Below, one piece after another: positions 18,179 through 27,631 of a stretch of DNA of 64,000 bases; within the stretch, counting starts at the first letter, position 1, and each line of letters opens with the position of its first letter. Made by a program: the position numbers and the translations under genes. The DNA lies in NCBI RefSeq assembly GCF_018449435.1, contig NZ_JAHCMU010000018.1:1-64000 (forward strand). Direction: 5' to 3'. The stretch comes from Flagellimonas sp. 389 (lineage in GTDB: Bacteria > Bacteroidota > Bacteroidia > Flavobacteriales > Flavobacteriaceae). A model generated the notes under the pieces. It worked only from the letters and a program-made list of their open reading frames with translations. It was not told the origin of the DNA and did no database searches.

Positions 18179-19195
18179 TTAATTCAAACTATTCGAACTA
18201 TTGATTACCCTCTCTGCAGCGTCCAAAACTTTTTGATGACTAGAAGATGCAAACTGAAGCCCCATACGTTCTACAATCGACTTCATAGCGACATACTTTT
18301 TTGAGCTGTCGATTAGCTCCCTAAAATTTCTACTTTCTCTAATATAAGTATCGATGGTGTTGTAGTAAATAATGAAAGGAGAGGGTCTACTAATATTTAG
18401 TTCCGCTTTAACTCTTTCTTTGTCGTTGGCCAATTCTTTGAATGCGCTATAGTGTTTTATTAGATCTTGAAGATCTTTATCAAAAGCATCCATATCCAAC
18501 TGTGCATACTCATCATAGCTTATGTTGTATAGAGGCGCACTGTGGGATTTAATGCTATTGATAATCATTCCTTTGTTGTAAAGTAGCAATTGATCATTAG
18601 CTTTATATTCCTCCATTGCTTGAAAAGAGAGTTTCTTATCGATTTCCTGAACGGCCAATCCTAATTTGGAACTTGCCTCAATAAAGTCTTTAATCGGCTT
18701 TCTGACCTTAAAGTACAGTTCGGGAGATTTAGCAAAATCATCATCCTTATAGGACTGGAGTTTATAGTAATCTGATAATTGCTGTAATGCTGGTCGTAGT
18801 TCTTTATAAGCGGTAACAAGTTGAGGACCTAACGCGTCCAACTCTTTTATTTCTGGTTTTTGTTGTAAAACTTCTTCTAATCTAGTAATCGCACTATTTT
18901 CAGGAACCGGTGGTATAAAATAGGTCTCTTGATCTTTTAATGGATTTCCCGTTTTATCATTTATGATGTTATACAATGAATTGTATGAACGTTCAACCCT
19001 TGGGCTTACGTTATTCCATACGGCAACATAGACGTTATATTTATTGATATAGGTTTGTTTTTCGTCTATAATATTTTCAACTGTAGTTTCTTTACTGTCC
19101 GTATTGGTAGTTTGCTTTTTTTTGGAATTCTCTCCGCAAGAATAAGTGGTAAGCATTACTATACTTAGGATACATATAGCTTTTATAATTTTCAT
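18179..19195 (-). CDS. DUF3829 family lipoprotein
   Basis: 338 residues beginning MKIIKAICILSIVMLTTYSCGEN, a lipoprotein signal with lipobox Cys 20. The mature protein is mostly helical and charged (KQTYINKYNVYVAVWNNV, RVERSYNSLYNIIND), as in the YiiG/DUF3829 family of surface or periplasmic lipoproteins. No enzymatic motif is visible. It is monocistronic, with terminators on both sides (18126-18160 and 19272-19300). Function is unknown. Confidence 0.85.
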   Translation of the reverse strand: MKIIKAICILSIVMLTTYSCGENSKKKQTTNTDSKETTVENIIDEKQTYINKYNVYVAVWNNVSPRVERSYNSLYNIINDKTGNPLKDQETYFIPPVPENSAITRLEEVLQQKPEIKELDALGPQLVTAYKELRPALQQLSDYYKLQSYKDDDFAKSPELYFKVRKPIKDFIEASSKLGLAVQEIDKKLSFQAMEEYKANDQLLLYNKGMIINSIKSHSAPLYNISYDEYAQLDMDAFDKDLQDLIKHYSAFKELANDKERVKAELNISRPSPFIIYYNTIDTYIRESRNFRELIDSSKKYVAMKSIVERMGLQFASSSHQKVLDAAERVINSSNSLN

Positions 19196-19271
19196 TCGTA
19201 AGAAGTGTTAGATTTTTCTCAAAGATAATCGGGTGAATAATACAGGAAACCCCTGTTTTCCGTTAAATAAA

Positions 19272-19300
19272 AAAACCGCTCTAAATTTTAGAGCGGTTTT
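19272..19300. terminator. Terminator hairpin after the fatty-acid operon
   Basis: AAAACCGCTCTAAA (from 19272) pairs with TTTAGAGCGGTTTT (to 19300) with almost no loop. It ends the minus-strand operon 33 bp after the acyl-CoA dehydrogenase stop. Minus-strand T residues follow the stem. Confidence 0.88.
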
Positions 19301-19332
19301 CAAAATCAGCTTTGTCTCAAGCATTATTTGAA

Positions 19333-21144
19333 TTAGTCAAAGGTATACCCATTATCCGCAGCAACTTTATCTGCTATTTGTGTACGCAATGCTACGACAT
19401 TGGGTTGATTTGTATATTTCGTAAATCGCTTTAGTCCCATAAGCATCATACGCTGTTCATCACCTTCTGAAAAAGAAACAATCGCTTCCTTACCTTTTTG
19501 GGAAACAATGTCCACAGCTCTATATAGATACAGTTTGGACATTGCAATTTGAGCCTCTTGAGATTTTTCGCCAAAACGTTTAGCATTCTTCTCGGTACGT
19601 AAGATAGTGGATTCTGCCAAATAAACCTGAATCAAAATATCTGATGCTGACATTAACAATTGTTGATGCTCTTCTAATTGTGGGCCAAACTTTTGTACGG
19701 CACTACCGGCTACCATTAAAAATACTTTTTTTAATCGTACGATTAAATCTTTTTCTTCTGCGAAGAGTTCTGAGAAATCTGGAGTGTCAAACGATGGGAT
19801 TCCCATTAATTCTTCTCCAACTGCAGTGGCAGGACCAAGCAGGTCGACATGACCTTTCATCGCTTTTTTGACCAACATGCCAACGGCCAACATTCTGTTT
19901 ATTTCGTTCGTTCCTTCATAAATTCTGGAAATACGGGCATCTCTCCACGCAGATTCCATCGGTGTATCGGCACTAAAGCCCATTCCTCCAAATATCTGAA
20001 TACCTTCATCTGTTGTGTGCTGTACATGTTCTGAAACGGCCACTTTTAAAATAGAGCATTCGATAGCATATTCCTCAACACCTTTCAACTCCGCTTCTTG
20101 GTGAGAATTGCCTTCGGATTCACGAATAGCGATTCTGTCCTCAATATTTTTTGCTGCACGGTAACATGCTGCCTCATCCGCATAGGCATTGGTAGCCATA
20201 TCAGCAATTTTTGCTTTAATGGCACCAAAATTTATAATAGGGGTTTTAAATTGAATGCGCTCATTCGCATATTTTGTAGCTTCATTGATTACTCTACGTT
20301 GCGCTTCCAAACATGCTGCTGCTAATTTGATACGCCCCACATTTAAAGCGTTCATAGCTATTTTGAATCCGTTCCCTCTTTCAGATAGCATATTTTCAAC
20401 AGAAACTTTGGTGTCGTTAAAAAATACCTGTCGGGTAGAGGAGGAGTGTATTCCCAATTTTTTTTCTTCATCGCCAAGGGTGATACCATTACTTGGGTCG
20501 TTTTCTACAATGAATCCCGTGATATTTTTATCGTCTTCGATTCTTGCAAAAACAATAAATACATTACAGAAGCCTGCATTGGAGATCCACATTTTCTGTC
20601 CAGTAATAGTGTAATGCTTTCCATCTTCGGATAGAACGGCCTTAGTCTTGCCCGAGTTCGCATCGGAACCAGCACCAGGTTCAGTAAGGCAATAGGCTCC
20701 AAACCATTCTCCAGAAGCTAATTTTGGTACATATTTTTGTTTTTGCTCTTCGGTTCCATAAAGGGTAATGGGCATAGTTCCTATTCCGGTATGTGCTCCA
20801 AATGCAGTACTGAACGAACCGGTTGCTCCAGAGATATAATCACAAACCAACATAGTGGATACAAATCCCATTCCCATACCACCATACGATTCCGGAACAG
20901 CAACACTCAAAAGACCAAGTTCTCCAGCTTTGCGCATGGTTTCTTCGGTGTAGGCATAGTCCTTTTTCTCAAATCGCTCCCAGTGCGCCCATAGTTCTCT
21001 GTCTACAAACTCCTTGGTACTTTCACGCATCATTTTCTGTTCCTCGTCCAAGTCCTCAAGAGTGAAAATATCTTCACAGTCGGTCTCTTTTACCAAAAAT
21101 TGGCCACCTCTTAGGATTTCTTTGTTTAGGGTCTCAGTACTCAT
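19333..21144 (-). CDS. Acyl-CoA dehydrogenase (long, VLCAD/ACAD9-like architecture)
   Basis: 603 residues, longer than the usual 380-residue family members because of an extra C-terminal helical region (about 430-603). FAD and substrate motifs are present: YCLTEPGAGSDANSG, KMWISNAGF and GGMGFSAD. The catalytic-base region IYEGTNEIN is near residue 410. It carries out the first oxidation of beta-oxidation. It is the last gene of the operon MarR, FadB-like, S23, FadA, acyl-CoA dehydrogenase. Confidence 0.95.
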   Translation of the reverse strand: MSTETLNKEILRGGQFLVKETDCEDIFTLEDLDEEQKMMRESTKEFVDRELWAHWERFEKKDYAYTEETMRKAGELGLLSVAVPESYGGMGMGFVSTMLVCDYISGATGSFSTAFGAHTGIGTMPITLYGTEEQKQKYVPKLASGEWFGAYCLTEPGAGSDANSGKTKAVLSEDGKHYTITGQKMWISNAGFCNVFIVFARIEDDKNITGFIVENDPSNGITLGDEEKKLGIHSSSTRQVFFNDTKVSVENMLSERGNGFKIAMNALNVGRIKLAAACLEAQRRVINEATKYANERIQFKTPIINFGAIKAKIADMATNAYADEAACYRAAKNIEDRIAIRESEGNSHQEAELKGVEEYAIECSILKVAVSEHVQHTTDEGIQIFGGMGFSADTPMESAWRDARISRIYEGTNEINRMLAVGMLVKKAMKGHVDLLGPATAVGEELMGIPSFDTPDFSELFAEEKDLIVRLKKVFLMVAGSAVQKFGPQLEEHQQLLMSASDILIQVYLAESTILRTEKNAKRFGEKSQEAQIAMSKLYLYRAVDIVSQKGKEAIVSFSEGDEQRMMLMGLKRFTKYTNQPNVVALRTQIADKVAADNGYTFD

Positions 21145-21172
21145 TATAATAGTATTAAGTGTTTAACAATAT

Positions 21173-21208
21173 GTATTGAGCGTTCATTGAAATCTGACTA
21201 CTCAATAC
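21173..21208 (-). promoter_or_regulatory. 8-bp inverted repeat between fadA and the acyl-CoA dehydrogenase gene
   Basis: GTATTGAG (21173-21180) and CTCAATAC (21201-21208) are perfect complements with a 20-nt loop in the 81-bp spacer. No T-tract follows, so it may be an RNA-processing or stability hairpin or a protein site. Confidence 0.4.
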
Positions 21209-21225
21209 TAAAATCTCATTTCTTG

Positions 21226-22416
21226 TTAATTCAAAAATTCATAAATCCCCGCGGCACCTTGCCCGGTTCCAACGCACATGGTTACCATTCCATATTTTCC
21301 TTTCATATCGCGTTTGCGCATTTCATCGAACAACTGAACGGATAGCTTTGCACCTGTACATCCTAGCGGGTGCCCCAATGCGATTGCTCCACCGTTCACA
21401 TTAACGATTTCCTGGTTTAAATCCAGTTCACGCATTACGGCCAATGATTGCGAGGCAAAAGCTTCGTTCAACTCTATAAGCTCAATATCATCTTGTTTCA
21501 TTCCAGCTTGCTTTAATGCTTTTGGAATGGCCTTTACGGGACCAATCCCCATAATGCGGGGCTCTACACCGGCGGCGGCATAATTTACAAGACGGGCAAT
21601 AGGCTCAAGGTTCAGTTCTTTTACCATTTCTTCGCTCATTACCATTACAAAAGCTGCACCATCGCTCATTTGGGAAGAATTACCTGCTGTTACGCTCCCG
21701 CCTGCCGCGAAAACAGGACGTAGTTTATTCAATGTAGGAATGTTGGTTCCCTTTCTTGGACCTTCATCCTTATTTACGGTATAGGTTTTGGTTTCTTTTT
21801 TTCCAGCTTCATTTACAAAAGTATGCTCCACGTCTATGGGCACTATTTGTTCTTGAAATCGGTTTTCCTCTTGTGCTTTTAAAGCTTTCATGTGAGAGCT
21901 GTATGCAAAAACATCTTGATCTTCCCTAGAAATTTTAAATTGTTGAGCCACAGCTTCCGCAGTGAGGCCCATTCCCCAGTAATAATCCTCATTTCCTTCT
22001 TTGGCAGTGGCATAATCTGGAGTAGGTTTGTATCCACCCATAGGGATGTAACTCATACTTTCCGAACCACCAGCAATGATACAATCCGCCATCCCAGATT
22101 GAATTTTTGCAGTAGCAATTCCTATAGTTTCCAATCCTGATGCGCAATAGCGGTTCACAGTAACGCCCGGTACATCGTCAATATTTAATCCCATTAACGA
22201 AATTAATCGCGCCATGTTCAAACCTTGTTCCGCTTCTGGCATGGCATTACCTACAATGACATCATCAATTCTTTTTTTATCCAGTCCCGGTAATTCTTTC
22301 ATCATATGTTCAATGGTCTCTGCCGCAAGTTCATCTGGTCTTTTAAATCGGAACAACCCTTTAGGCGCTTTACCAACTGCTGTTCTATATGCTTTAACTA
22401 TATATGCTGTTTTCAT
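21226..22416 (-). CDS. fadA: Acetyl-CoA C-acyltransferase (3-ketoacyl-CoA thiolase)
   Basis: A 396-residue thiolase. The nucleophile lies in [13 protein letters not shown] (Cys 91), with the second active-site blocks [24 protein letters not shown] and [13 protein letters not shown] (general-base Cys). It cleaves 3-ketoacyl-CoA with CoA in the last beta-oxidation step and pairs with the FadB-like protein encoded upstream. The S23-type gene lies between them, 27 bp upstream. Confidence 0.95.
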   Translation of the reverse strand: MKTAYIVKAYRTAVGKAPKGLFRFKRPDELAAETIEHMMKELPGLDKKRIDDVIVGNAMPEAEQGLNMARLISLMGLNIDDVPGVTVNRYCASGLETIGIATAKIQSGMADCIIAGGSESMSYIPMGGYKPTPDYATAKEGNEDYYWGMGLTAEAVAQQFKISREDQDVFAYSSHMKALKAQEENRFQEQIVPIDVEHTFVNEAGKKETKTYTVNKDEGPRKGTNIPTLNKLRPVFAAGGSVTAGNSSQMSDGAAFVMVMSEEMVKELNLEPIARLVNYAAAGVEPRIMGIGPVKAIPKALKQAGMKQDDIELIELNEAFASQSLAVMRELDLNQEIVNVNGGAIALGHPLGCTGAKLSVQLFDEMRKRDMKGKYGMVTMCVGTGQGAAGIYEFLN

Positions 22417-22455
22417 GTATTCTAGATGTTAGAATTTAAGAAGTTAGATTTTAGA
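22417..22455. repeat. AGAT-TTAGA-type A/T repeat flanking the S23 gene (left)
   Basis: Tandem-like TAGATGTTAGA and TTAGATTTTAGAT units run through the S23 stop codon. The other side of the gene (22813-22845) carries the same motif in inverted orientation. Together they look like terminal repeats. Confidence 0.45.
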
Positions 22456-22812
22456 TTCTTGATATTTGAATTTTTTGATAAGCGAATGATTGATTTTTTG
22501 AATCTCAGTTAGATTTTCTAGAATTGGTGATATTTTATCTTCGCTTATCAAACATAACATTTGAGATAGTAAAAGTTGAGTAGAAAGTTCGTTGATGGAA
22601 CCATTGGCGATTCCAAGAAAATTTCTGAACTCACCGTTTGTATTTCTTCCAGCACCCTCTGCGATATTTGAAGGAATGGATACCGCACTTCTTCTGATTT
22701 GACTTTTAAGTCCGAATTTTTCGTCTTTTGAAAACGACGTGGTCAGCTTATATATTTCTTCTACCAAGCCCATTGCTTTTTTCCAGATAATCAAGTCTTG
22801 AAAATTATGCAT
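22444..22812 (-). CDS. Four-helix-bundle protein (S23 / 23S rRNA IVS-type, bAvd-like)
   Basis: 122 residues, all helical. It has the family's hallmark order: an FQDLIIWKKAMGLVEEIYKLT helix 1, then FGLKSQIRRSAVSIPSNIAEG, EFRNFLGIANGSINELSTQL, and a last helix. The family was first seen inside 23S rRNA intervening sequences, and its fold is shared with the accessory protein of diversity-generating retroelements. The biochemical role is unknown. Here it is wedged into a beta-oxidation operon, flanked by A/T repeats, which suggests it arrived as a small mobile unit. Confidence 0.92.
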   Translation of the reverse strand: MHNFQDLIIWKKAMGLVEEIYKLTTSFSKDEKFGLKSQIRRSAVSIPSNIAEGAGRNTNGEFRNFLGIANGSINELSTQLLLSQMLCLISEDKISPILENLTEIQKINHSLIKKFKYQESKI

Positions 22813-22845
22813 AATCTAATATCTCAAATCTAATATCTTAATTCT
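22813..22845. repeat. AGATATTAGA-type A/T repeat flanking the S23 gene (right)
   Basis: ATCTAATATCT occurs twice in a row upstream of the S23 start. This is the inverted counterpart of the TAGATGTTAGA units on the other side of the gene. Confidence 0.5.
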
Positions 22846-22853
22846 ATTCGCAA

Positions 22854-25259
22854 TTAATTGCGAAGTGGTTTACCTGTTTTCAACATATGTTGTATGCGTT
22901 CCAATGTTTTTCGTTCGCTGCACAGTGATAAAAAGGCTTCACGTTCCAAATCCAAAAGATATTGCTCAGATACATAGCTAGCTTCTGATAAGTCACCACC
23001 AGCCATTACATAAGCCAATTTATCGGCAATCTTTTTATCGTGTTCAGAGATGTAATGTCCCGCTTCCATGGAGTCTGTTCCTACCAAGAACATACCCAAG
23101 GCTTGCTTACCAAGTACTTTTACGTCTTTTCGTTTTGCAGGCCTCGTATAACCAGCTTCTGCCATTAGTTTTGCATGTGCTTTTGCAGTAGCGATTTGCC
23201 TGTCTTTGTTTACAACTATTACGTCCTTGCCTTTCTGTAAAATGCCCAGATCAAAAGCTTCATAGGCCGAAGTGGATACTTTTGCCATTCCAATAGTCAA
23301 GAAATGTTCTTGAAGTACATTGAGCTCTACATCGTTTTTTCGGAATGTGTCGGATGCCCGTAACGCCATTTCTTTGGATCCTCCGCCACCGGGAATGACA
23401 CCTACGCCAAATTCTACCAATCCTATATACGTTTCCGCAGCTGCAACGACCTTATCGGCATGCATGGAAAGCTCACAACCACCGCCCAGACACATACCAT
23501 GTGGAGCTGAAATTGTAGGGATTGAAGAATAGCGCATGCGCATCATTGAATCCTGGAACATCTTAATGGCCATATTCAATTCATCATATTCTTGCTCAAC
23601 GGCCATCATGAAAATCATACCAATATTGGCGCCTACCGAGAAATTTGCGGCTTGGTTACCAACAACCAGCCCCTGAAAATCCTTTTCAGCGATATCGATA
23701 GCTTTGTTCAATCCTGAAAGAACGTCTCCACCAATGGTATTCATTTTGGATTGGAACTCTACATTTAAAATGCCGTCTCCTAAATCTTCAACGACTACGC
23801 CACTATTTTTGAATACTTCGTTTGATTTTCTAATGTTATCGAGAATGATAAATGCATCTTGACCTGGAATTTTTTCCATTGTCTTTTTGGGGATGTCGTA
23901 AAAATGGGTGGCCCCATCCTTGACGGAATAAAAGGATGCTTTTCCAGCTTCCTTCATTTCCATTACCCAGGAAGCAATTTCTAAACCTTCAGCTTTTGCA
24001 AACTCGATACCTTTTTCCAGACCAACGGCATCCCAAATTTGAAAGGGTCCGTGTTCCCAACCAAATCCGGCCTTCATGGCATCATCAATTTTATAAAGCT
24101 CATCGGAGATTTCTGGAATTCTGTGGGAAACGTATGCAAAAAGGGCACCGAAACTTTTTCTGTAAAATTCTCCTGCTTTATCTTTTCCGGAAGTTAAAAC
24201 GGAAAATCGGTCAACAACTTTATCAATGGTCTTTGTGAGTTCCAGTGTAGCGAATTTTGCACTCTTTTTGGAACGGTATTCCATGGTATCCAAATCCAAG
24301 GTTAGGATTTCGCTCTTGCCCTTATCGTCTTTTACTTTTTTGTAAAAACCTTGTCCCGATTTGCTTCCGAGCCATTTGTTTTCCATCATGGTATTGATGA
24401 AATCCGGCAGTTTGAACAATTCCAATCTCTCATCGTCCTTACAGTTCTCATAGATTCCATTGGCAACGTGCACCAAAGTATCCAATCCAACCACATCTAC
24501 GGTCCTAAAGGTTGCAGATTTTGGTCTGCCAATTACTGGGCCGGTAAGTTTGTCCACCTCTTCAACGGTCATGCCCAAATCCTTGACCGCGTGAAATAAA
24601 CTTTGAATGCTGAAAATTCCAATTCTATTACCAATAAAGGCGGGAGTATCTTTAGCGACTACGGAAGTCTTTCCAAGATATTGTTCTCCATAACCGTTTA
24701 AAAAGTCCAATACTTCTGGGGAAGTCTCAGGACCTGGAATGATTTCAAAAAGTTTTAGGTAACGGGCGGGATTGAAGAAATGTGTACCGCAAAAGTGCTC
24801 TTTAAAGTCATCACTTCTTCCATCGCTCATGAATTTAATTGGAATTCCAGATGTATTGGATGTAATCAACGTACCTTCTTTCCGGTATTTTTCCAGATTT
24901 TCGAATACTTGTTTTTTAATATCCAATCGCTCTACGACGACTTCGATAATCCAATCAACTTCACCAACTTTTGAAATATCGTCCTCAAGATTACCTGTGG
25001 CTATTCTATTGGCAAATTTTGCATGATAAATAGGGGACGGTTTGGATTTTAGGGCGGTTGTCAAAGAATCATTGACCAATCTATTGCGTACTGCCTTGTC
25101 GTTCAAAGTTAAGCCTTTCGCCTTTTCTTTATCGTTGAGTTCTCGGGGAACTATATCCAATAATAAAACCTCGACCCCAATATTTGCAAAGTGGCAAGCG
25201 ATACCGCTTCCCATAATACCAGAACCTATCACGGCAACTTTATTGATATGCCTTTTCAT
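22854..25259 (-). CDS. fadB: 3-hydroxyacyl-CoA dehydrogenase / enoyl-CoA hydratase fusion
   Basis: 801 residues with the domain order reversed from E. coli FadB. The NAD-binding dehydrogenase comes first (VIGSGIMGSGIACHFANIG at about 9-27, then GTHFFNPARYLKLFE and KDTPAFIGNRIG). A crotonase-fold hydratase is at about 490-700 (GANIGMIF, PHGMCLGGGCELSMHAD, GVGVIPGGGGSKEMALR). A C-terminal helical part ends at LRN. It catalyses hydration and oxidation of enoyl-CoA. The start lies 13 bp after the MarR gene. Confidence 0.95.
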   Translation of the reverse strand: MKRHINKVAVIGSGIMGSGIACHFANIGVEVLLLDIVPRELNDKEKAKGLTLNDKAVRNRLVNDSLTTALKSKPSPIYHAKFANRIATGNLEDDISKVGEVDWIIEVVVERLDIKKQVFENLEKYRKEGTLITSNTSGIPIKFMSDGRSDDFKEHFCGTHFFNPARYLKLFEIIPGPETSPEVLDFLNGYGEQYLGKTSVVAKDTPAFIGNRIGIFSIQSLFHAVKDLGMTVEEVDKLTGPVIGRPKSATFRTVDVVGLDTLVHVANGIYENCKDDERLELFKLPDFINTMMENKWLGSKSGQGFYKKVKDDKGKSEILTLDLDTMEYRSKKSAKFATLELTKTIDKVVDRFSVLTSGKDKAGEFYRKSFGALFAYVSHRIPEISDELYKIDDAMKAGFGWEHGPFQIWDAVGLEKGIEFAKAEGLEIASWVMEMKEAGKASFYSVKDGATHFYDIPKKTMEKIPGQDAFIILDNIRKSNEVFKNSGVVVEDLGDGILNVEFQSKMNTIGGDVLSGLNKAIDIAEKDFQGLVVGNQAANFSVGANIGMIFMMAVEQEYDELNMAIKMFQDSMMRMRYSSIPTISAPHGMCLGGGCELSMHADKVVAAAETYIGLVEFGVGVIPGGGGSKEMALRASDTFRKNDVELNVLQEHFLTIGMAKVSTSAYEAFDLGILQKGKDVIVVNKDRQIATAKAHAKLMAEAGYTRPAKRKDVKVLGKQALGMFLVGTDSMEAGHYISEHDKKIADKLAYVMAGGDLSEASYVSEQYLLDLEREAFLSLCSERKTLERIQHMLKTGKPLRN

Positions 25260-25272
25260 TTAAGAATTAGAA

Positions 25273-25719
25273 TTAAGTTGTTGTTTTTATGTATATTTTT
25301 TTATCTGAAATGAGTTTGTTTATGACTTCTGTGGTTCTAAAAAAACTCAACAAATCTTCCTCTGAAACGTGTTCTTTCACTACATCGTTGAAACGTAGGA
25401 CCACATCTTTGGAATCTCTTCTTTTTTCCAAGCCCAAAGCTGTTAAATGAATGAGAACGCCTCTTCCATCCTTGGGGTTTGGTTTACGCTGGATATATCC
25501 TTTTTCTTCAATACTCTTTAATATTCTGGACAAGCTTGTTGCTTCCATTCCCATTTTTGGTCCCAATGCTGTACTTGGAGTACCTTTTTTTGGATCTATA
25601 CTTAATAAAGTAAAACCAATTGCCATGGTAAGCCCATAATTTTTTGCCTCTTCATTGTACATTTTGATTACGGCTTGCCAAGTGGCTCTTAAGGCATAAT
25701 CAATAGTCAATTCTTTCAT
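25273..25719 (-). CDS. MarR-family transcriptional regulator of the beta-oxidation operon
   Basis: 148 residues with a winged helix. TALGPKMGMEATSLSRILKSIEEKGYIQRK is the recognition-helix region (about 60-90), followed by the wing PNPKDGRGVLIHLTALG, then a dimerisation helix. It is the first gene of the operon and has a perfect 26-bp palindrome 32 bp upstream of its start. It is therefore very probably an autoregulated repressor responding to acyl-CoA or a fatty acid (inference; the ligand is not visible in the sequence). Confidence 0.92.
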   Translation of the reverse strand: MKELTIDYALRATWQAVIKMYNEEAKNYGLTMAIGFTLLSIDPKKGTPSTALGPKMGMEATSLSRILKSIEEKGYIQRKPNPKDGRGVLIHLTALGLEKRRDSKDVVLRFNDVVKEHVSEEDLLSFFRTTEVINKLISDKKIYIKTTT

Positions 25720-25750
25720 AGAACATGTTTGGTGTTTTCAAATATAAGAA

Positions 25751-25776
25751 AATTTATTATGCATGCATAATAAATT
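25751..25776. promoter_or_regulatory. Perfect 26-bp palindrome: probable MarR operator
   Basis: AATTTATTATGCA (25751-25763) is followed directly by its exact reverse complement (25764-25776). MarR proteins bind palindromes of about this size. It lies 32 bp upstream of the MarR gene in the only promoter space of the operon, and also beyond the fadD terminator. Confidence 0.85.
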
Positions 25777-25803
25777 CGATTAAATAAATCCTAATAAAAC
25801 AAA

Positions 25804-25830
25804 TAAAGCCCTGTGTTTGACAGAGCTTTA
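25804..25830 (-). terminator. fadD terminator
   Basis: TAAAGCCCTG (25804-25813) pairs with CAGAGCTTTA (25821-25830) with one mismatch. On the minus strand a T-rich tail follows. It lies 29 bp after the fadD stop. Confidence 0.7.
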
Positions 25831-25858
25831 CTTTTATAATAGTTTCTTTAATCGGATG

Positions 25859-27631
25859 CTAATGCCCATAAATACTATTGTATAAATCTTTATACTTCTC
25901 TTTGATGATTTTCCTTCGTAGTTTCATGGTAGGCGTCATATGCCCGTCATCGATGCTCCAAGCATCTGGGGTCAGTCTAAATTGTTTTACTTTTTCCCAT
26001 TTGGCAAATTCTTCATTAGCTAAATCCACCTCTTCCTGTATTCTTGAAATGACTTTTTCATTCAAGATAATATCCGAGTTTTCGCCTAGCGTAATATTAT
26101 GACGTTTTGCCCATTCGTATAAAAATTCAAAGTTTGGCTGAATTAAAGCTGCAGGCATTTTCTCACCTTCACCAACAACCATAATTTGTTCAATAAAACG
26201 TGACTGCTTAAAACGATTTTCCAACAGTTGTGGTGCCACATATTTACCGCCAGAAGTTTTAAACATCTCTTTCTTACGATCGGTAATCTTTAAAAATCCT
26301 TGGGCATCAAGCTCGCCGATATCACCTGTATGAAAATATCCATCTTTTAACACTTCGGCAGTTTTTTCTGGGTCTTTGTAATACCCCATCATTACTTGTG
26401 GACCCTTAATACAGATTTCGCCATCGTCAGCAATCTTTACCTCAGTTCGGTCTATTGGGATTCCTACGGTACCAATTTTAAAGCCGTTTTTCCGCATATC
26501 ATTTACTGAAATTACGGGAGAAGTTTCGGTCAGGCCGTATCCTTCCATTACGCCCATCTCGGCAGCATTGAAAATACGGGCTAATCTGGGCTGCAGTGCA
26601 GCACTACCAGAAGCTATTAATGCAAGATTCCCGCCTAGGCCTTCTTTCCATTTACTAAAGATTAATTTTCTGGCCAATGACAGTTTTTTTTCATACCACC
26701 AACCATTCTGTCCATAAGGTTCATATTGCAATCCAACCTCTACGGCCCAAAAGAAAATATTCTTTTTTATACCGCTTAACGCTGCACCTTTCGCAATAAT
26801 CTTATCATATACTTTTTCCAGTAGCCTTGGTACGGCCGTCATTACATGTGGTTCAGCTTCCTTAAGATTATCGCTTATAGTCTCCAAAGACTCTGCATAA
26901 TATATGGTAACTCCTCTAAATTGATACAAATAAATCAGCATACGTTCATACACATGGCAAAGGGGGAGAAAACTCAATGATCGGGTCTCGCCATCTACGA
27001 TTGGAAATCGTTTTGAACTTTCTATAGCGTTGCTAACAAGATTGTCATGGGACAACATAACCCCTTTTGGGCGTCCTGTAGTTCCTGATGTATATATTAA
27101 GGTTGCCAAATCGTTGGGCGTAACCTTTTCCTTTAATTGTTCTACTTCGTCCTGGTTAGAATTATCCGTACCAAGTTCCAAGACTTCTTTCCAGTTTTTA
27201 CAATTGGACAACTCATCAAAGCAAAAAACATCTTTTAGCTTTTTTATTTTTGGACTTACTTCCAAAACCTTTTCCAAAACCTCATTACAAGACACAAAAC
27301 AGTATTTTGCTTCGGAGTGATTCAATACATACTCATAATCCGAAGATGATATCGTGGGGTAAATTGGCACGTTTTGCGCCCCGATCTGAAGAATTCCGAT
27401 ATCCATGATATTCCATTCAGTTCTATTGTTCATTGAAATGACCGCAATCTTATCATTCGGCTTTACGCCCATTCTCAAAAGTGCACGGCTTATAGCATTA
27501 GCCTGATCAATATAATCTTCGGTAGAAGTTGCCACCCATTTGCCATCATATTTTGTGACCAACGATTTTTCAAGAGGAAATTTTTCCAATTGATAGTACG
27601 GAAAATCGAAAAGTCTAGTAACTGTTTGCAT
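25859..27631 (-). CDS. fadD: Long-chain acyl-CoA synthetase (AMP-forming)
   Basis: 590 residues from ATG 27631 (MQTVTRLFDFPYY). The frame can be extended to a TTG at 27697, but the extension has no conserved start and is not used. Adenylation motifs are in order: IYTSGTTGRPKGVMLSHDN (P-loop), MEGYGLTETSPV, DGYFHTGDIGE, DRKKEMFKTSGGKY, and a C-terminal catalytic-lysine region (PTMKLRRKIIKEKY). It activates fatty acids for the operon next door. It is separately terminated and probably separately transcribed. Confidence 0.95.
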   Translation of the reverse strand: MQTVTRLFDFPYYQLEKFPLEKSLVTKYDGKWVATSTEDYIDQANAISRALLRMGVKPNDKIAVISMNNRTEWNIMDIGILQIGAQNVPIYPTISSSDYEYVLNHSEAKYCFVSCNEVLEKVLEVSPKIKKLKDVFCFDELSNCKNWKEVLELGTDNSNQDEVEQLKEKVTPNDLATLIYTSGTTGRPKGVMLSHDNLVSNAIESSKRFPIVDGETRSLSFLPLCHVYERMLIYLYQFRGVTIYYAESLETISDNLKEAEPHVMTAVPRLLEKVYDKIIAKGAALSGIKKNIFFWAVEVGLQYEPYGQNGWWYEKKLSLARKLIFSKWKEGLGGNLALIASGSAALQPRLARIFNAAEMGVMEGYGLTETSPVISVNDMRKNGFKIGTVGIPIDRTEVKIADDGEICIKGPQVMMGYYKDPEKTAEVLKDGYFHTGDIGELDAQGFLKITDRKKEMFKTSGGKYVAPQLLENRFKQSRFIEQIMVVGEGEKMPAALIQPNFEFLYEWAKRHNITLGENSDIILNEKVISRIQEEVDLANEEFAKWEKVKQFRLTPDAWSIDDGHMTPTMKLRRKIIKEKYKDLYNSIYGH

